A model generated the notes under the pieces. That model worked only from the letters and a program-made list of their open reading frames with translations. It was not told where the DNA came from and searched no databases. This document shows positions 56,421 to 64,000 of a stretch of DNA of 64,000 nucleotides, one piece after another (positions within the stretch are counted from its first letter, which is position 1; the number at the start of each line of letters is the position of its first letter). A program made the translations under genes and the position numbers. The stretch is taken from the NCBI RefSeq assembly GCF_900411395.1, contig NZ_OXCQ01000007.1:1-64000 (forward strand), written 5' to 3'. The DNA is from Streptococcus sp. 596553. Lineage in GTDB: Bacteria; Bacillota; Bacilli; Lactobacillales; Streptococcaceae.

Positions 56421-58424
56421 TTAGTTTACCCATTCACCATTGGCATTGACTCTATAGCCATCTACAGTTGTATTGACTGCAAGGGCACCTGAACCGTCAA
56501 CATAGTACCATTTGTCTGATACTTTGAACCATTGGCTTGCTTTCATAGCACCTGATGCTTCAAGATAGTACCAAGTACCTCCATCTTTAAGCCAACCTGT
56601 TGCCATTGAACCGTTAGCATTTAGGTAGTACCATGAACCATTGACTTTAGCCCAACCTGTTGCCATAGCGCCGTTAGCGTTTAGGTAGTACCATGAACCA
56701 TTGTATTGGAGCCATCCTGTCGCCATAGCGCCATTGCTGTTGAGGTAGTACCATGAACCGTTGTTTTGTAGCCAACCTGTTACCATAGCACCATTAGCGT
56801 TTAGGTAGTACCATGAACCGTTGTCTTGTAGCCATCCTGTCGCCGTTGAACCATCAGTATTGTAGAAGTACCACATACCGTTTTCTTGTTTCCAGCCTGT
56901 TTTTGGAGCGGCTGGTTTAGCTGGTTCTACTACAGAATATGAGCTGTATGATGGAACATATGATGAGTATGAAGGGACATATGTCGGATTAGATGGTCTT
57001 GCAGGAACAGAAGGTTGTGCTGGAGTTTCAGCTGGTTTTTCCGCCGGTTTTTCCGCTGGTTTCTCCGCCGGTTTTTCTGCTGGTTTCTCCGCCGGTTTTT
57101 CTGCTGGTTTCTCCGCCGGTTTTTCTGCTGGTTTCTCCGCCGGTTTTTCTGCTGGTTTCTCCGCCAGTTTTTCTGCTGGTTTTTCCACTGGTTTTTCCGC
57201 TGGTTTCTCTGCCGGTTTTTCCGCTGGTTTTTCCGCTGGTTTTTCTTTAGCTTTATCTTCTTCTGCAGCTTTCTTATTTAATTCATCGATAAATTTTTCA
57301 GCTTGTTTTGCAGTTAAGCCTTTTTTGAAGCCTTCTACAATTTGTTTTCTTGTTTCATCTGATGCTGCTTTTAATGCTGCAATTGTATCAGCTTTTGCTT
57401 TTGCTTCTTCTGGACTATTAGTTTCAGCTTTTTCTAATTCTGCGATTGCTGCTTTCAATGCTGCATCATAGTTTGCTAAAAATTCTTCCTGAGCTGCTTT
57501 CTCTTTTTCTGCTGACTTTTTATTTGCATCATCGATTGCTTTTTCAGCGTCTTCTGCAGTTAAGCCTTGTTTGAAACCTTCTACGATTTTAGCTTTTGTT
57601 TTATCTGCTTCTGCTTTTAATTTTGCAATCGTATCTTGAATTTGTTCTTCTATTTCAGGATTATTTTTTGCATCTTCTTCTAATTTTGCAACCGTATCCT
57701 TTAATGCCTTGTCAAAATTAGCTAAAAATTCTTGTTGAGCAGCTTCTTCTTCCTTAGCTTCTTGTTCCTCTGCTACTTCCTCTTCTTTAGCTTTTTCTTC
57801 TACTTCTTTTTCAGCGTCTTCTGCAGTTAGACCTTTTTTGAAGCGTTCTTCATAGTCAGCTTTCTGAGCTTTAGTTCGTTTTTCAAATTCATCAATAAAC
57901 CCTTGAATTTGATTTTCTAATTCTGAATCTCCTTTTGCATTGTCTAAATATTCTTTTAATTCTTTAACTGTAGCTTCTGCAGCTTTATCAAAATTAGATA
58001 AGAATTCTTTTTGAGCAGCTGCTTCTTCCTTAGCTTCTTGTTCTTCTGCTACTTCCTCTTCTTTAGCTTTTTCTTCTACTTCTTTTTCAGCGTCTTCTGC
58101 AGTTAGACCTTTTTTGAAGCGTTCTTCATAGTCAGCTTTCTGAGCTTCAGTTCGTTTTTTAAATTCATCAATAAACCCTTGAATTTGGTTTTCTAATTCT
58201 GAATCTCCTTTTGCATTGTCTAAATATTCTTTTAATTCTTTAACTATAGCTTCTGCAGCTTTATTAAAATTAGATAAGAATTCTTGTTGCTTCTCTGATA
58301 AAGATTGTTCAACAGCTTGTGGAGCGTCTTCTGCTTTTACAACAGTAGGCTGAGACGCAACAAAACCAGCCCCTAAGATAGCGACGCTGGCTAAACTTGT
58401 TAAAATCATTTTTTTCTTATTCAT
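56421..58424 (-). CDS. PspA/PspC-like choline-binding surface protein
   Basis: 667 aa from the second ATG (58424), the better placed behind SD GAGGT. The signal peptide (to about residue 32) is nearly that of PspA. Four helical repeats follow: two nearly identical 92-aa units (47-138, 139-230) and two of about 81 aa (231-311, 312-392), each with EFL-NFDKA and GLTA-AEK motifs. Next come about 20 PAEK units, a Tyr/Ser linker and seven GW choline-binding modules. The helical domain is not one I can name. A poly-G promoter drives it. Confidence 0.88.
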   Translation of the reverse strand: MNKKKMILTSLASVAILGAGFVASQPTVVKAEDAPQAVEQSLSEKQQEFLSNFNKAAEAIVKELKEYLDNAKGDSELENQIQGFIDEFKKRTEAQKADYEERFKKGLTAEDAEKEVEEKAKEEEVAEEQEAKEEAAAQKEFLSNFDKAAEATVKELKEYLDNAKGDSELENQIQGFIDEFEKRTKAQKADYEERFKKGLTAEDAEKEVEEKAKEEEVAEEQEAKEEEAAQQEFLANFDKALKDTVAKLEEDAKNNPEIEEQIQDTIAKLKAEADKTKAKIVEGFKQGLTAEDAEKAIDDANKKSAEKEKAAQEEFLANYDAALKAAIAELEKAETNSPEEAKAKADTIAALKAASDETRKQIVEGFKKGLTAKQAEKFIDELNKKAAEEDKAKEKPAEKPAEKPAEKPAEKPVEKPAEKLAEKPAEKPAEKPAEKPAEKPAEKPAEKPAEKPAEKPAEKPAEKPAETPAQPSVPARPSNPTYVPSYSSYVPSYSSYSVVEPAKPAAPKTGWKQENGMWYFYNTDGSTATGWLQDNGSWYYLNANGAMVTGWLQNNGSWYYLNSNGAMATGWLQYNGSWYYLNANGAMATGWAKVNGSWYYLNANGSMATGWLKDGGTWYYLEASGAMKASQWFKVSDKWYYVDGSGALAVNTTVDGYRVNANGEWVN

Positions 58425-58469
58425 CATTTACCTCTTTTCTGATAATCATTTTCAGACTATACTATATTA

Positions 58470-58499
58470 AGTATACCCCCCCCCACAAATCTTTGTCAA
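58470..58499 (-). promoter_or_regulatory. Phase-variable-type promoter (poly-G in the -35/-10 spacer)
   Basis: On the minus strand TTGACA (58499-58494), an 18-bp spacer whose second half is nine Gs (58484-58476), then TATACT (58475-58470). Eight Gs would give the optimal 17-bp spacing. The start codon is about 45 bp downstream of the -10. Confidence 0.85.
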
Positions 58500-58671
58500 G
58501 TGTTTTATATTAAATTTTTGTTACATTTTTGTTCGGAATTTTATTTGTTTTATCAAAGTTTTTGTGAAAATCGTTTTGAAAACTTTGATATTTCTTTACA
58601 TTTTCTTTCCTAGAGTTTCTCTTTTATTCTGGTGTGTATTTGCTTCTCACACTGCTTTTCTATTACAGATG

Positions 58672-58824
58672 AGACTCAATGAAAATCAAAAAGCAAACTA
58701 GGAAGCGAATCGTAGGTTGCTCAAAACACTGTTTTGAGGTTGCAGATAGAACTGGCGAAGTCAGTAACATATACCTACACCAAGGCGAAGCTGACGTGGT
58801 TTGAAGAGATTTTCGAAGAGTATA
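58672..58824 (-). repeat. BOX element
   Basis: Complete reverse-oriented copy between the two choline-binding protein genes. Confidence 0.95.
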
Positions 58825-58949
58825 AAGCTCACATTCCAGAAATAAACAGATACCAAAAGCAAATGTTCAAACTTGATTTTTGAATTAGGAATACTCCAGC
58901 GATGACTCGTCCTTATTTTCAGTGAATAGCAACTGACTCGAGACACTCC

Positions 58950-58985
58950 AAAAAAGAGGTCAATGTTCGCCATCAACCTCTTTCT
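58950..58985 (-). terminator. Terminator of the CAP-domain choline-binding protein gene
   Basis: AAAGAGGT and ACCTCTTT arms with TTTTTT on the minus strand. Confidence 0.85.
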
Positions 58986-59045
58986 TATCGTTCATTCTTG
59001 TTGCTAGTGAGACGGATAACTTACCTCTCAGTCGGCATGTTCAGC

Positions 59046-60233
59046 CTAGTTTACCCATTCACCATTACCATTTACACGGTAACCATCTGGTGTTGTTGTG
59101 CTCACAGCCAAAGCTCCAGAACCGTAGGCATAGTACCAGTGTGGTCCAACTTTAAACCAACCCGTCTTCATGATACCTGATTCATCAAGGTAATACCAGG
59201 TACCATTTTCCTTGTACCAGCCTGTTTTCATAGCTCCTGAGCCATCAAAGTAGAACCATCTGCTACCATCTGTTCCCCAGCCTGTAAACATAGCACCTGA
59301 ATTGCTCAAATAATACCAGCTACCAGAAACTTTTACAAATCCAGTCTGCATAATACCTAAGTCATTCAAATAGTACCATTTACCATCTGTTTTCACCCAG
59401 CCTGTCTTCACATCACCAGACTCATAAAAATACCACTTGCCATTAGACTGCACCCAGCCAGACTGATCAGATGTGGATTTTCTGAAATCTTTCAGCGGTG
59501 TTTCTACAACTATAGCTTTACTTTTAACTGTTGAAAGGTTTGAGGCAGTCACTTCTGTGTACTGAACAGCAGAACCATATCCACCAGCCAATTCCTCTGA
59601 AGAAGCATCATCACCTAGAGTTTGAGCGATTGTAATAGCTTTGTATTGATTGTTAGGATTTTTAAAAGCTGCCATTCCCATGTGTGTAAATTTAGGGTTA
59701 ATTAGCGACTCATAGTGACCAGATTTCCCGTTGTCTGAACCACTATTTTTTTTCTTCACATAATCTGCTTTTTCAGAACGCCATTGTTCAATAGCTTTTA
59801 GAAAACCGTCATGATTCCATGCCAAATTTTCTCCCATCATGCTGTTACCAGTTGGAAAGGCGCTCCAGATTTCTTTATTAGAAAGACGCTCATGTTTCAT
59901 AGTCACAGATGCTTCTGTAGCTCTAACAAAAGCTGCCTTTTCTAGGTCAGTTGACCATTTGATAGGGACATACTTATCTACCAAACCTTCGTCAGCTGCT
60001 TCTTTACGAATAGCATTAATGGCATCCAAAATAGATTGTTGATGAGGAGCTACAAATTCTCCCTTGATTCCAACCAAAACATTGCCACTAGAAGGTTTTA
60101 GCACCTCTGAGGTCAATACATTACCATCAGCAGATTGCGTTGCCACCAATCTGTCATTGGCAAAAACATCATTTGTCAAAACTGCTCCTGCCAAGGTCAA
60201 AGCCAAGGCACTAGCAAATACAATTTTCTTCAT
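59046..60233 (-). CDS. Choline-binding protein with CAP/SCP domain (cbpI position)
   Basis: 395 aa: signal peptide (1-25), CAP domain (about 65-220; MKHERLS, MGENLAWN, SGHYESLINP), a short linker and six to seven choline-binding modules from about 270. CAP domains are found in secreted proteins of varied function. The neighbours match the pneumococcal cbpI position, but the fit to CbpI itself is not certain. SD AAGGAG precedes ATG, and an extended -10 (TGATATAAT) lies at 60289-60297. Confidence 0.85.
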   Translation of the reverse strand: MKKIVFASALALTLAGAVLTNDVFANDRLVATQSADGNVLTSEVLKPSSGNVLVGIKGEFVAPHQQSILDAINAIRKEAADEGLVDKYVPIKWSTDLEKAAFVRATEASVTMKHERLSNKEIWSAFPTGNSMMGENLAWNHDGFLKAIEQWRSEKADYVKKKNSGSDNGKSGHYESLINPKFTHMGMAAFKNPNNQYKAITIAQTLGDDASSEELAGGYGSAVQYTEVTASNLSTVKSKAIVVETPLKDFRKSTSDQSGWVQSNGKWYFYESGDVKTGWVKTDGKWYYLNDLGIMQTGFVKVSGSWYYLSNSGAMFTGWGTDGSRWFYFDGSGAMKTGWYKENGTWYYLDESGIMKTGWFKVGPHWYYAYGSGALAVSTTTPDGYRVNGNGEWVN

Positions 60234-60288
60234 TGTTTACTCCTTATATCTTTTGAATCGTATCTTGATAAATACTTTTTAACACCTA

Positions 60289-60297
60289 ATTATATCA
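60289..60297 (-). promoter_or_regulatory. Extended -10 promoter of the CAP-domain choline-binding protein gene
   Basis: TGATATAAT on the minus strand, about 55 bp before the start. Confidence 0.6.
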
Positions 60298-60362
60298 TAT
60301 TTTCCTACTATTTGTCTTTGCTTACCTATTCCTAAATCCCAAAAGTAGGCGCAATGATTCTT

Positions 60363-61400
60363 TTATTTCACAACAAGCTCATAACGTGTCTTACTTGTAA
60401 AGGTTTGACCGGCTTTGAGAATGACTTGGTCTTTAAGGTCACTGTGAATGGCATCTGGTAAAGACTGCGCTTCAAGGGCAATCCCATTGTGCTGTAGCAT
60501 TGGCTGACCTCCTATGATGACACTTTCATCCACAAAGTTTGCTGTGTAGACCACAAAGCAAGGAGCCTCTGTCTTAAAGAGCAGGAAGCGACCTGAATTT
60601 TGGTCATAAAGGAAACCAGCATTATCATGACCCACAGGAAGAGCAAATGGGTGATCCAAACCTGATACCAGCTGGATTTGCTCATCTTCTTCTGCAAAGA
60701 TGTCTTTCAATAAGGCACCATTGTAGATGTGTTTAACCACATCACGATTAGCATCTGGAGTTTTGGCCGGAACACCGTCCGGAGCGATTGGATAAATGCC
60801 CTCTGTGTTTAGTTGAAAGACATGGCGGTCAATGGTCTGCGTGAAATCACCAGACAAGTTGAAATAGCTATGGTTGGTTGGATTGACCAGCGTATCCTGA
60901 TCTGTTGTTACCTTGTAGCTGATTTCGTAGGCACCAGTTTCTTCCAAGTAGTAACTGATCCAGATCTTGAGATTTCCTGGAAATCCCCCTGTCCCATCTG
61001 TCCGCTCTATGTAGAGGGTCAAGCCATGGTCGCTCACTTCAACCAATTCAAACAAGCTCGAATCCCAACCAGTTGAACCACTGTGGTTACAGTTGCTAGC
61101 ATTATTAACCTCAAGATCATAGATCTTGCCATTGAGCTCAAAGGTCGCACCTGCAATACGGCCTGCCACAGGACCTACGCTCGCTCCATGCTTAGGACTA
61201 TTGCCTACATAGCTATCAAAGTCATCAAATCCCAAGATAACATTGGCAAAATTTCCAGCCTTGTCAGGTGTGACATAGCGCAAGATGGTCGCACCATAAG
61301 TCATGACCTCAAGCTGGTAGCCACCGTCCGTCTCAAATCGATAGGCCAAAACATCTTGTCCCTCAACATTTCCAAATACACGCTCTGTGTATGCTTTCAT
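60363..61400 (-). CDS. galM: Aldose 1-epimerase
   Basis: 345 aa. It interconverts alpha and beta forms of galactose or glucose. NPTNHSYFNL (catalytic histidine) and the earlier HSGSTGWDSS segment are standard, and a conserved glutamate lies near GIALEAQSLPD. It follows agaS, but a hairpin at 61431-61472 may reduce readthrough. Confidence 0.93.
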   Translation of the reverse strand: MKAYTERVFGNVEGQDVLAYRFETDGGYQLEVMTYGATILRYVTPDKAGNFANVILGFDDFDSYVGNSPKHGASVGPVAGRIAGATFELNGKIYDLEVNNASNCNHSGSTGWDSSLFELVEVSDHGLTLYIERTDGTGGFPGNLKIWISYYLEETGAYEISYKVTTDQDTLVNPTNHSYFNLSGDFTQTIDRHVFQLNTEGIYPIAPDGVPAKTPDANRDVVKHIYNGALLKDIFAEEDEQIQLVSGLDHPFALPVGHDNAGFLYDQNSGRFLLFKTEAPCFVVYTANFVDESVIIGGQPMLQHNGIALEAQSLPDAIHSDLKDQVILKAGQTFTSKTRYELVVK

Positions 61401-61430
61401 TCTATTCTCCTTTTACTATTTCTCTCAAGC

Positions 61431-61472
61431 AAACAAACCATAGAAAGCGCCTTGACAATCTATGGTTTGCTT
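61431..61472 (-). terminator. Hairpin between agaS and galM
   Basis: AAACCATAGA and TCTATGGTTT arms; the T run (TTTGTTTG) is weak, so termination may be partial. Confidence 0.65.
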
Positions 61473-61516
61473 GTATGATTTACAAACTCCTTTATCAAGA
61501 ATCTATAAACGCAGTA

Positions 61517-62683
61517 TTACTTTTGATATTCGTGGATGATAACACCTTGTACCACACGGTTTACTGTACCTGTAGGAGACGGTGTATCTGGTTTATTTTC
61601 TACCTTGAGTGAAGTCAATAGGGCAAAGAGCTGGGCATAAACGATGTAAGGGAAGACACGGTAAATATCATTCAAGACACCGCCACAACCAAGCGTCACT
61701 TCTTTGACATTTTCAAGACCAAAGGATTGATCACTCAAAAGCACAACACGACGAGCAATCTGGTCACCAGCAACTTCACGAACCAAGTCCAAGTCGTACT
61801 TACGAGTGTAGTCTGTCATTGTACCAAAGACCAAAACAACTGTATCTTCGTTGATTAGTGATTTTGGACCGTGACGGAAGCCAACTGGACTTTCATACAT
61901 GGTCGCAACTTGACCAGCAGTCAGTTCCAAAATCTTTAGCTGAGCTTCATGAGCAAGTCCAAAGAATGGACCAGCACCAAGGTAGATGACACGGTTAAAG
62001 TCTGAATCAACAAGCTCTTTGACATCTTCTGCCTTGTCTAAAACTTTACGGGCAAGACTAGTCACAACTTCAAAACGTTCAGCTTTCACAGCAAATTCTG
62101 TAGGATCAAAGACCAAGAGAGCTGTCAACATCATAGACGTAAAGCTAGAAGTCATGGCAAATCCAGCATCATTAGAAGCAGCTGGTTGCAAGAGCAAGAG
62201 ATTGCGGTCATCGCCGTGGGCTTGAAGAGCCAATTTCCCATCCGCTGCGCAAGTAATCGTCACTTGGTAAAGCTCATCCACCAAGGCTTTGGCCAAATCA
62301 ACAGTCGCCACACTTTCAGGCGAATTTCCACTACGAGCAAAAGACACAAGGACAGTTGCCACATCTTTTTTCAAATAAGTTTCTGGATTGGCAACAATAT
62401 CTGTGGTCGCAATGGTATTGAAATTCCATTTGCGTTCGTCATAGACTTCCTTAAAGTAAGGCACCAAGGTCTCTCCCACATAAGCAGAAGTCCCAGCCCC
62501 TGTCAAGATAACCTTGATATAGTCATGTTTATCAGCAATCCCTTGCAGGAAGGATGCAATTTCTTCACGTTTTGCTTGATAAGATTCAAAAGCTTCTTTC
62601 CATACATCAGGCTGTTGGTAGATTTCACGTGTAGTGATTTCTGCACCCAATTCGAGCAAGTCTTCTTTTGTATAATGTAGCAT
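61517..62683 (-). CDS. agaS: SIS-domain sugar isomerase/deaminase AgaS
   Basis: 388 aa with two SIS domains (about 40-180 and 215-360): TGAGTSAYVGE, SFARSGNSPES and ESPVGFRHGPKS. AgaS-type enzymes deaminate and isomerise amino-sugar phosphates such as galactosamine-6-phosphate. Beside a mannose-family PTS and galM, it processes the sugar that the PTS imports. Confidence 0.92.
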   Translation of the reverse strand: MLHYTKEDLLELGAEITTREIYQQPDVWKEAFESYQAKREEIASFLQGIADKHDYIKVILTGAGTSAYVGETLVPYFKEVYDERKWNFNTIATTDIVANPETYLKKDVATVLVSFARSGNSPESVATVDLAKALVDELYQVTITCAADGKLALQAHGDDRNLLLLQPAASNDAGFAMTSSFTSMMLTALLVFDPTEFAVKAERFEVVTSLARKVLDKAEDVKELVDSDFNRVIYLGAGPFFGLAHEAQLKILELTAGQVATMYESPVGFRHGPKSLINEDTVVLVFGTMTDYTRKYDLDLVREVAGDQIARRVVLLSDQSFGLENVKEVTLGCGGVLNDIYRVFPYIVYAQLFALLTSLKVENKPDTPSPTGTVNRVVQGVIIHEYQK

Positions 62684-62783
62684 TGAGTTCCTCTTTTTCT
62701 ATTAAATATGGGAATGGGAGTAAGCCCCATTCCCATGTATATTCTATATAAAATGCTCTAACAATTTTCACGTTGTCACATCG

Positions 62784-62936
62784 TATACTCAATGAAAATC
62801 AAAGAGCAAACTAGGAAACTAGCCGCAGGCTGCTCAAAACACTGTTTTGAGGTTGTGGATAGAACTAACGAAGTCAGTAACCATACCTACGGCAAGGAGA
62901 CACTAGTATGGTTTGAAGAGATTTTCGAAGAGTATT
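62784..62936 (-). repeat. BOX element
   Basis: Complete reverse-oriented copy between the IIA gene and agaS. The boxA end runs into the IIA stop codon (TAATACTC on the minus strand). Confidence 0.95.
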
Positions 62937-63339
62937 ATTCATCTTCGTCATCATCGAAGCCCGCTAACAGGTCATTGACTTTCACAATGCTTTCTGCAGC
63001 ACGGTTCTTATAGTCCGCATCTGCGCCTGTAAGGCTCGCATTGATAAATTCAATCACCATTGGAAGATTCATCCCTGCGTAAAGTTCGATGTCACGACCT
63101 TCCATAATCAAACGGCTTACCACGTTACATGGTGTTCCACCGAGAAGATCCGCAAAGACTAGAAAATCATCCAATCCTTCAATAGCAGCTTCAAATTTTG
63201 CAGTAAATTCTTCTGGCCCATCTTCTGGAAGAAGAGCTACTGTGTAAATGTTGTCTTGTGGGCCCATAATCATTTCTGTGCTACCTTTAAGCTCCTCACA
63301 GAAGCGACCATGGCTCACCAAAATTAATGATTTGGTCAT
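62935..63339 (-). CDS. PTS mannose-family subunit IIA
   Basis: 134 aa. The phosphohistidine sits in LILVSHGRFCEE (His10), and FADLLGGTPCNV follows as in EIIA-Man. It receives phosphate from HPr and passes it to IIB. The C-terminus is acidic (DDDEDE). It lies 6 bp after the IID gene. Confidence 0.95.
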   Translation of the reverse strand: MTKSLILVSHGRFCEELKGSTEMIMGPQDNIYTVALLPEDGPEEFTAKFEAAIEGLDDFLVFADLLGGTPCNVVSRLIMEGRDIELYAGMNLPMVIEFINASLTGADADYKNRAAESIVKVNDLLAGFDDDEDE

Positions 63340-63345
63340 AAGGAA

Positions 63346-64000
63346 TTACATTCCAAATGCAAAGTGACCAAGGGCAGAAAGACCTACTGCAAGAGCGATA
63401 ATGATACCGATAGCTTTAGTAGAAGTCATACCTTTCTTACCAAGCAACCAGAAGATAAAGGCAGTAAAGATTGCTGGAAGCAAACGTGGGAAGATTTGGT
63501 TCAAGATGTCTTGGAAATCAATCATCTTTTCACCGATTGGCAACTTGTAAGAAATTTCAAAGTTGATCATTGTTGCTACAAGAGCACCCATCATGAAGAC
63601 ACCAAGTACAGATGCAGCGTCAATCAAAGCTGTCAAGGTACTTTGCATGTTGTTGATAAGGTTAACCCCTTCTTTGTAGGCAAATTCCAACTGTTTCCAA
63701 CGGAAGATGTCATACGCTACTGCAACTGCAATCCAAAGGAAGATACCCCAAGGTTGGCCAGCGATAGCCATAGTTGCTGCGACTGACCCCATGATAGCAG
63801 GTACAAGTGAACCAAAGATTGTATCTCCAAGAGGAGCAAATGGTCCCATCAAACCTGTCTTGATACCGTTAACGGCGTCTTTTGAACCCACACCATCTTT
63901 TTCTTCCATGGCAAGGTCAAAACCAGCGATAATGGTATGGAAGAATGGTGAAGTATTGAAGAATTGAGTATGAACTTTCATCATTTCTTTCAATTCAGGA
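63346..64000 (-). CDS. PTS mannose-family subunit IID (5' end outside window)
   Basis: The frame is open from the window edge (PELKEMMKVHTQFFNT) for 217 codons. FGSLVPAIMGSV and the C-terminal membrane helices (about 130-215) match EIID-Man, which with IIC forms the sugar channel. About 50 N-terminal residues should lie beyond the window. In pneumococcus the equivalent PTS lies after the beta-galactosidase gene bgaC. Confidence 0.93.
   Translation of the reverse strand, partial: PELKEMMKVHTQFFNTSPFFHTIIAGFDLAMEEKDGVGSKDAVNGIKTGLMGPFAPLGDTIFGSLVPAIMGSVAATMAIAGQPWGIFLWIAVAVAYDIFRWKQLEFAYKEGVNLINNMQSTLTALIDAASVLGVFMMGALVATMINFEISYKLPIGEKMIDFQDILNQIFPRLLPAIFTAFIFWLLGKKGMTSTKAIGIIIALAVGLSALGHFAFGM

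Noticed and set aside
56993..57281. Plus-strand open frames opposite the PAEK repeats
   Set aside because: They are open only because the repeat lacks stops on the other strand. The products are low-complexity and have no SD.

Overview
The window comes from a Streptococcus of the mitis/pneumoniae group. Three things show this: nine BOX repeats, choline-binding surface proteins with PspA-type GW repeats, and gene blocks in pneumococcal order (malXCDAR; aspS-hisS-ilvD-transketolase-PTS-rpmFG; rpsD-TCS08-pavB-ktr-galM-agaS-PTS). From memory, MalX and several other proteins differ from pneumococcal TIGR4 at many positions. The blocks I recall as SP_2108-2135 and SP_0085-0063 are also joined here in opposite orientation, as expected from an inversion around the replication origin. 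I therefore favour S. mitis, S. pseudopneumoniae or a close relative over a typical pneumococcus, but cannot prove it without a search.

Layout. 0.5-6.1 kb: maltodextrin ABC importer and its LacI-type repressor. 6.1-17.5 kb: housekeeping genes (aspS, hisS) mixed with a small ABC/CPBP/XRE membrane cluster, an MFS exporter, an Rgg regulator and a SufT-like protein. 17.7-25.1 kb: ilvD, then a PTS/split-transketolase operon whose BglG-type activator carries its own IIA domain. 25.3-26.1 kb: a frameshifted ribbon-helix-helix gene and rpmF-rpmG. 26.2-39.6 kb: an accessory defence-type island with an AlbA_2/ATPase regulator behind TTCGCGTGA iterons, a type I restriction system (hsdM, hsdS, hsdR) broken up by abiH and a divergent fic gene, and telA/xpaC. 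39.8-41.0 kb: two Fst-type type I toxin-antitoxin loci in tandem plus a RelB/RelE pair. 41.2-52.9 kb: rpsD, TCS08, the SSURE adhesin PavB, a glycosyltransferase, the KtrAB potassium channel, a nucleoside phosphorylase, a third Fst locus, an acetyltransferase and a glyoxalase. 53.1-64 kb: a surface module (beta-helix lipoprotein, VTC-domain protein, DUF4956), two choline-binding proteins, and galM/agaS/mannose-family PTS genes for galactose or amino-sugar use.

The most interesting signals are regulatory. (1) A run of nine Gs fills half of the 18-bp spacer between perfect -35 (TTGACA) and near-perfect -10 (TATACT) boxes of the PspA-like choline-binding gene, a textbook design for a slipped-strand phase-variable promoter. 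(2) Four degenerate 31-bp repeats with starts 51, 52 and 52 bp apart (five helical turns) fill the divergent promoter between abiH-hsdS-hsdM and fic, which suggests a shared cooperative repressor for the island. (3) The N-terminus of HsdR carries a domain homologous to the C-terminus of the nearby XpaC protein. (4) Four of nine BOX elements start exactly inside a TAA stop codon. (5) One Fst toxin and one ribbon-helix-helix gene are broken by single-base changes in A tracts.
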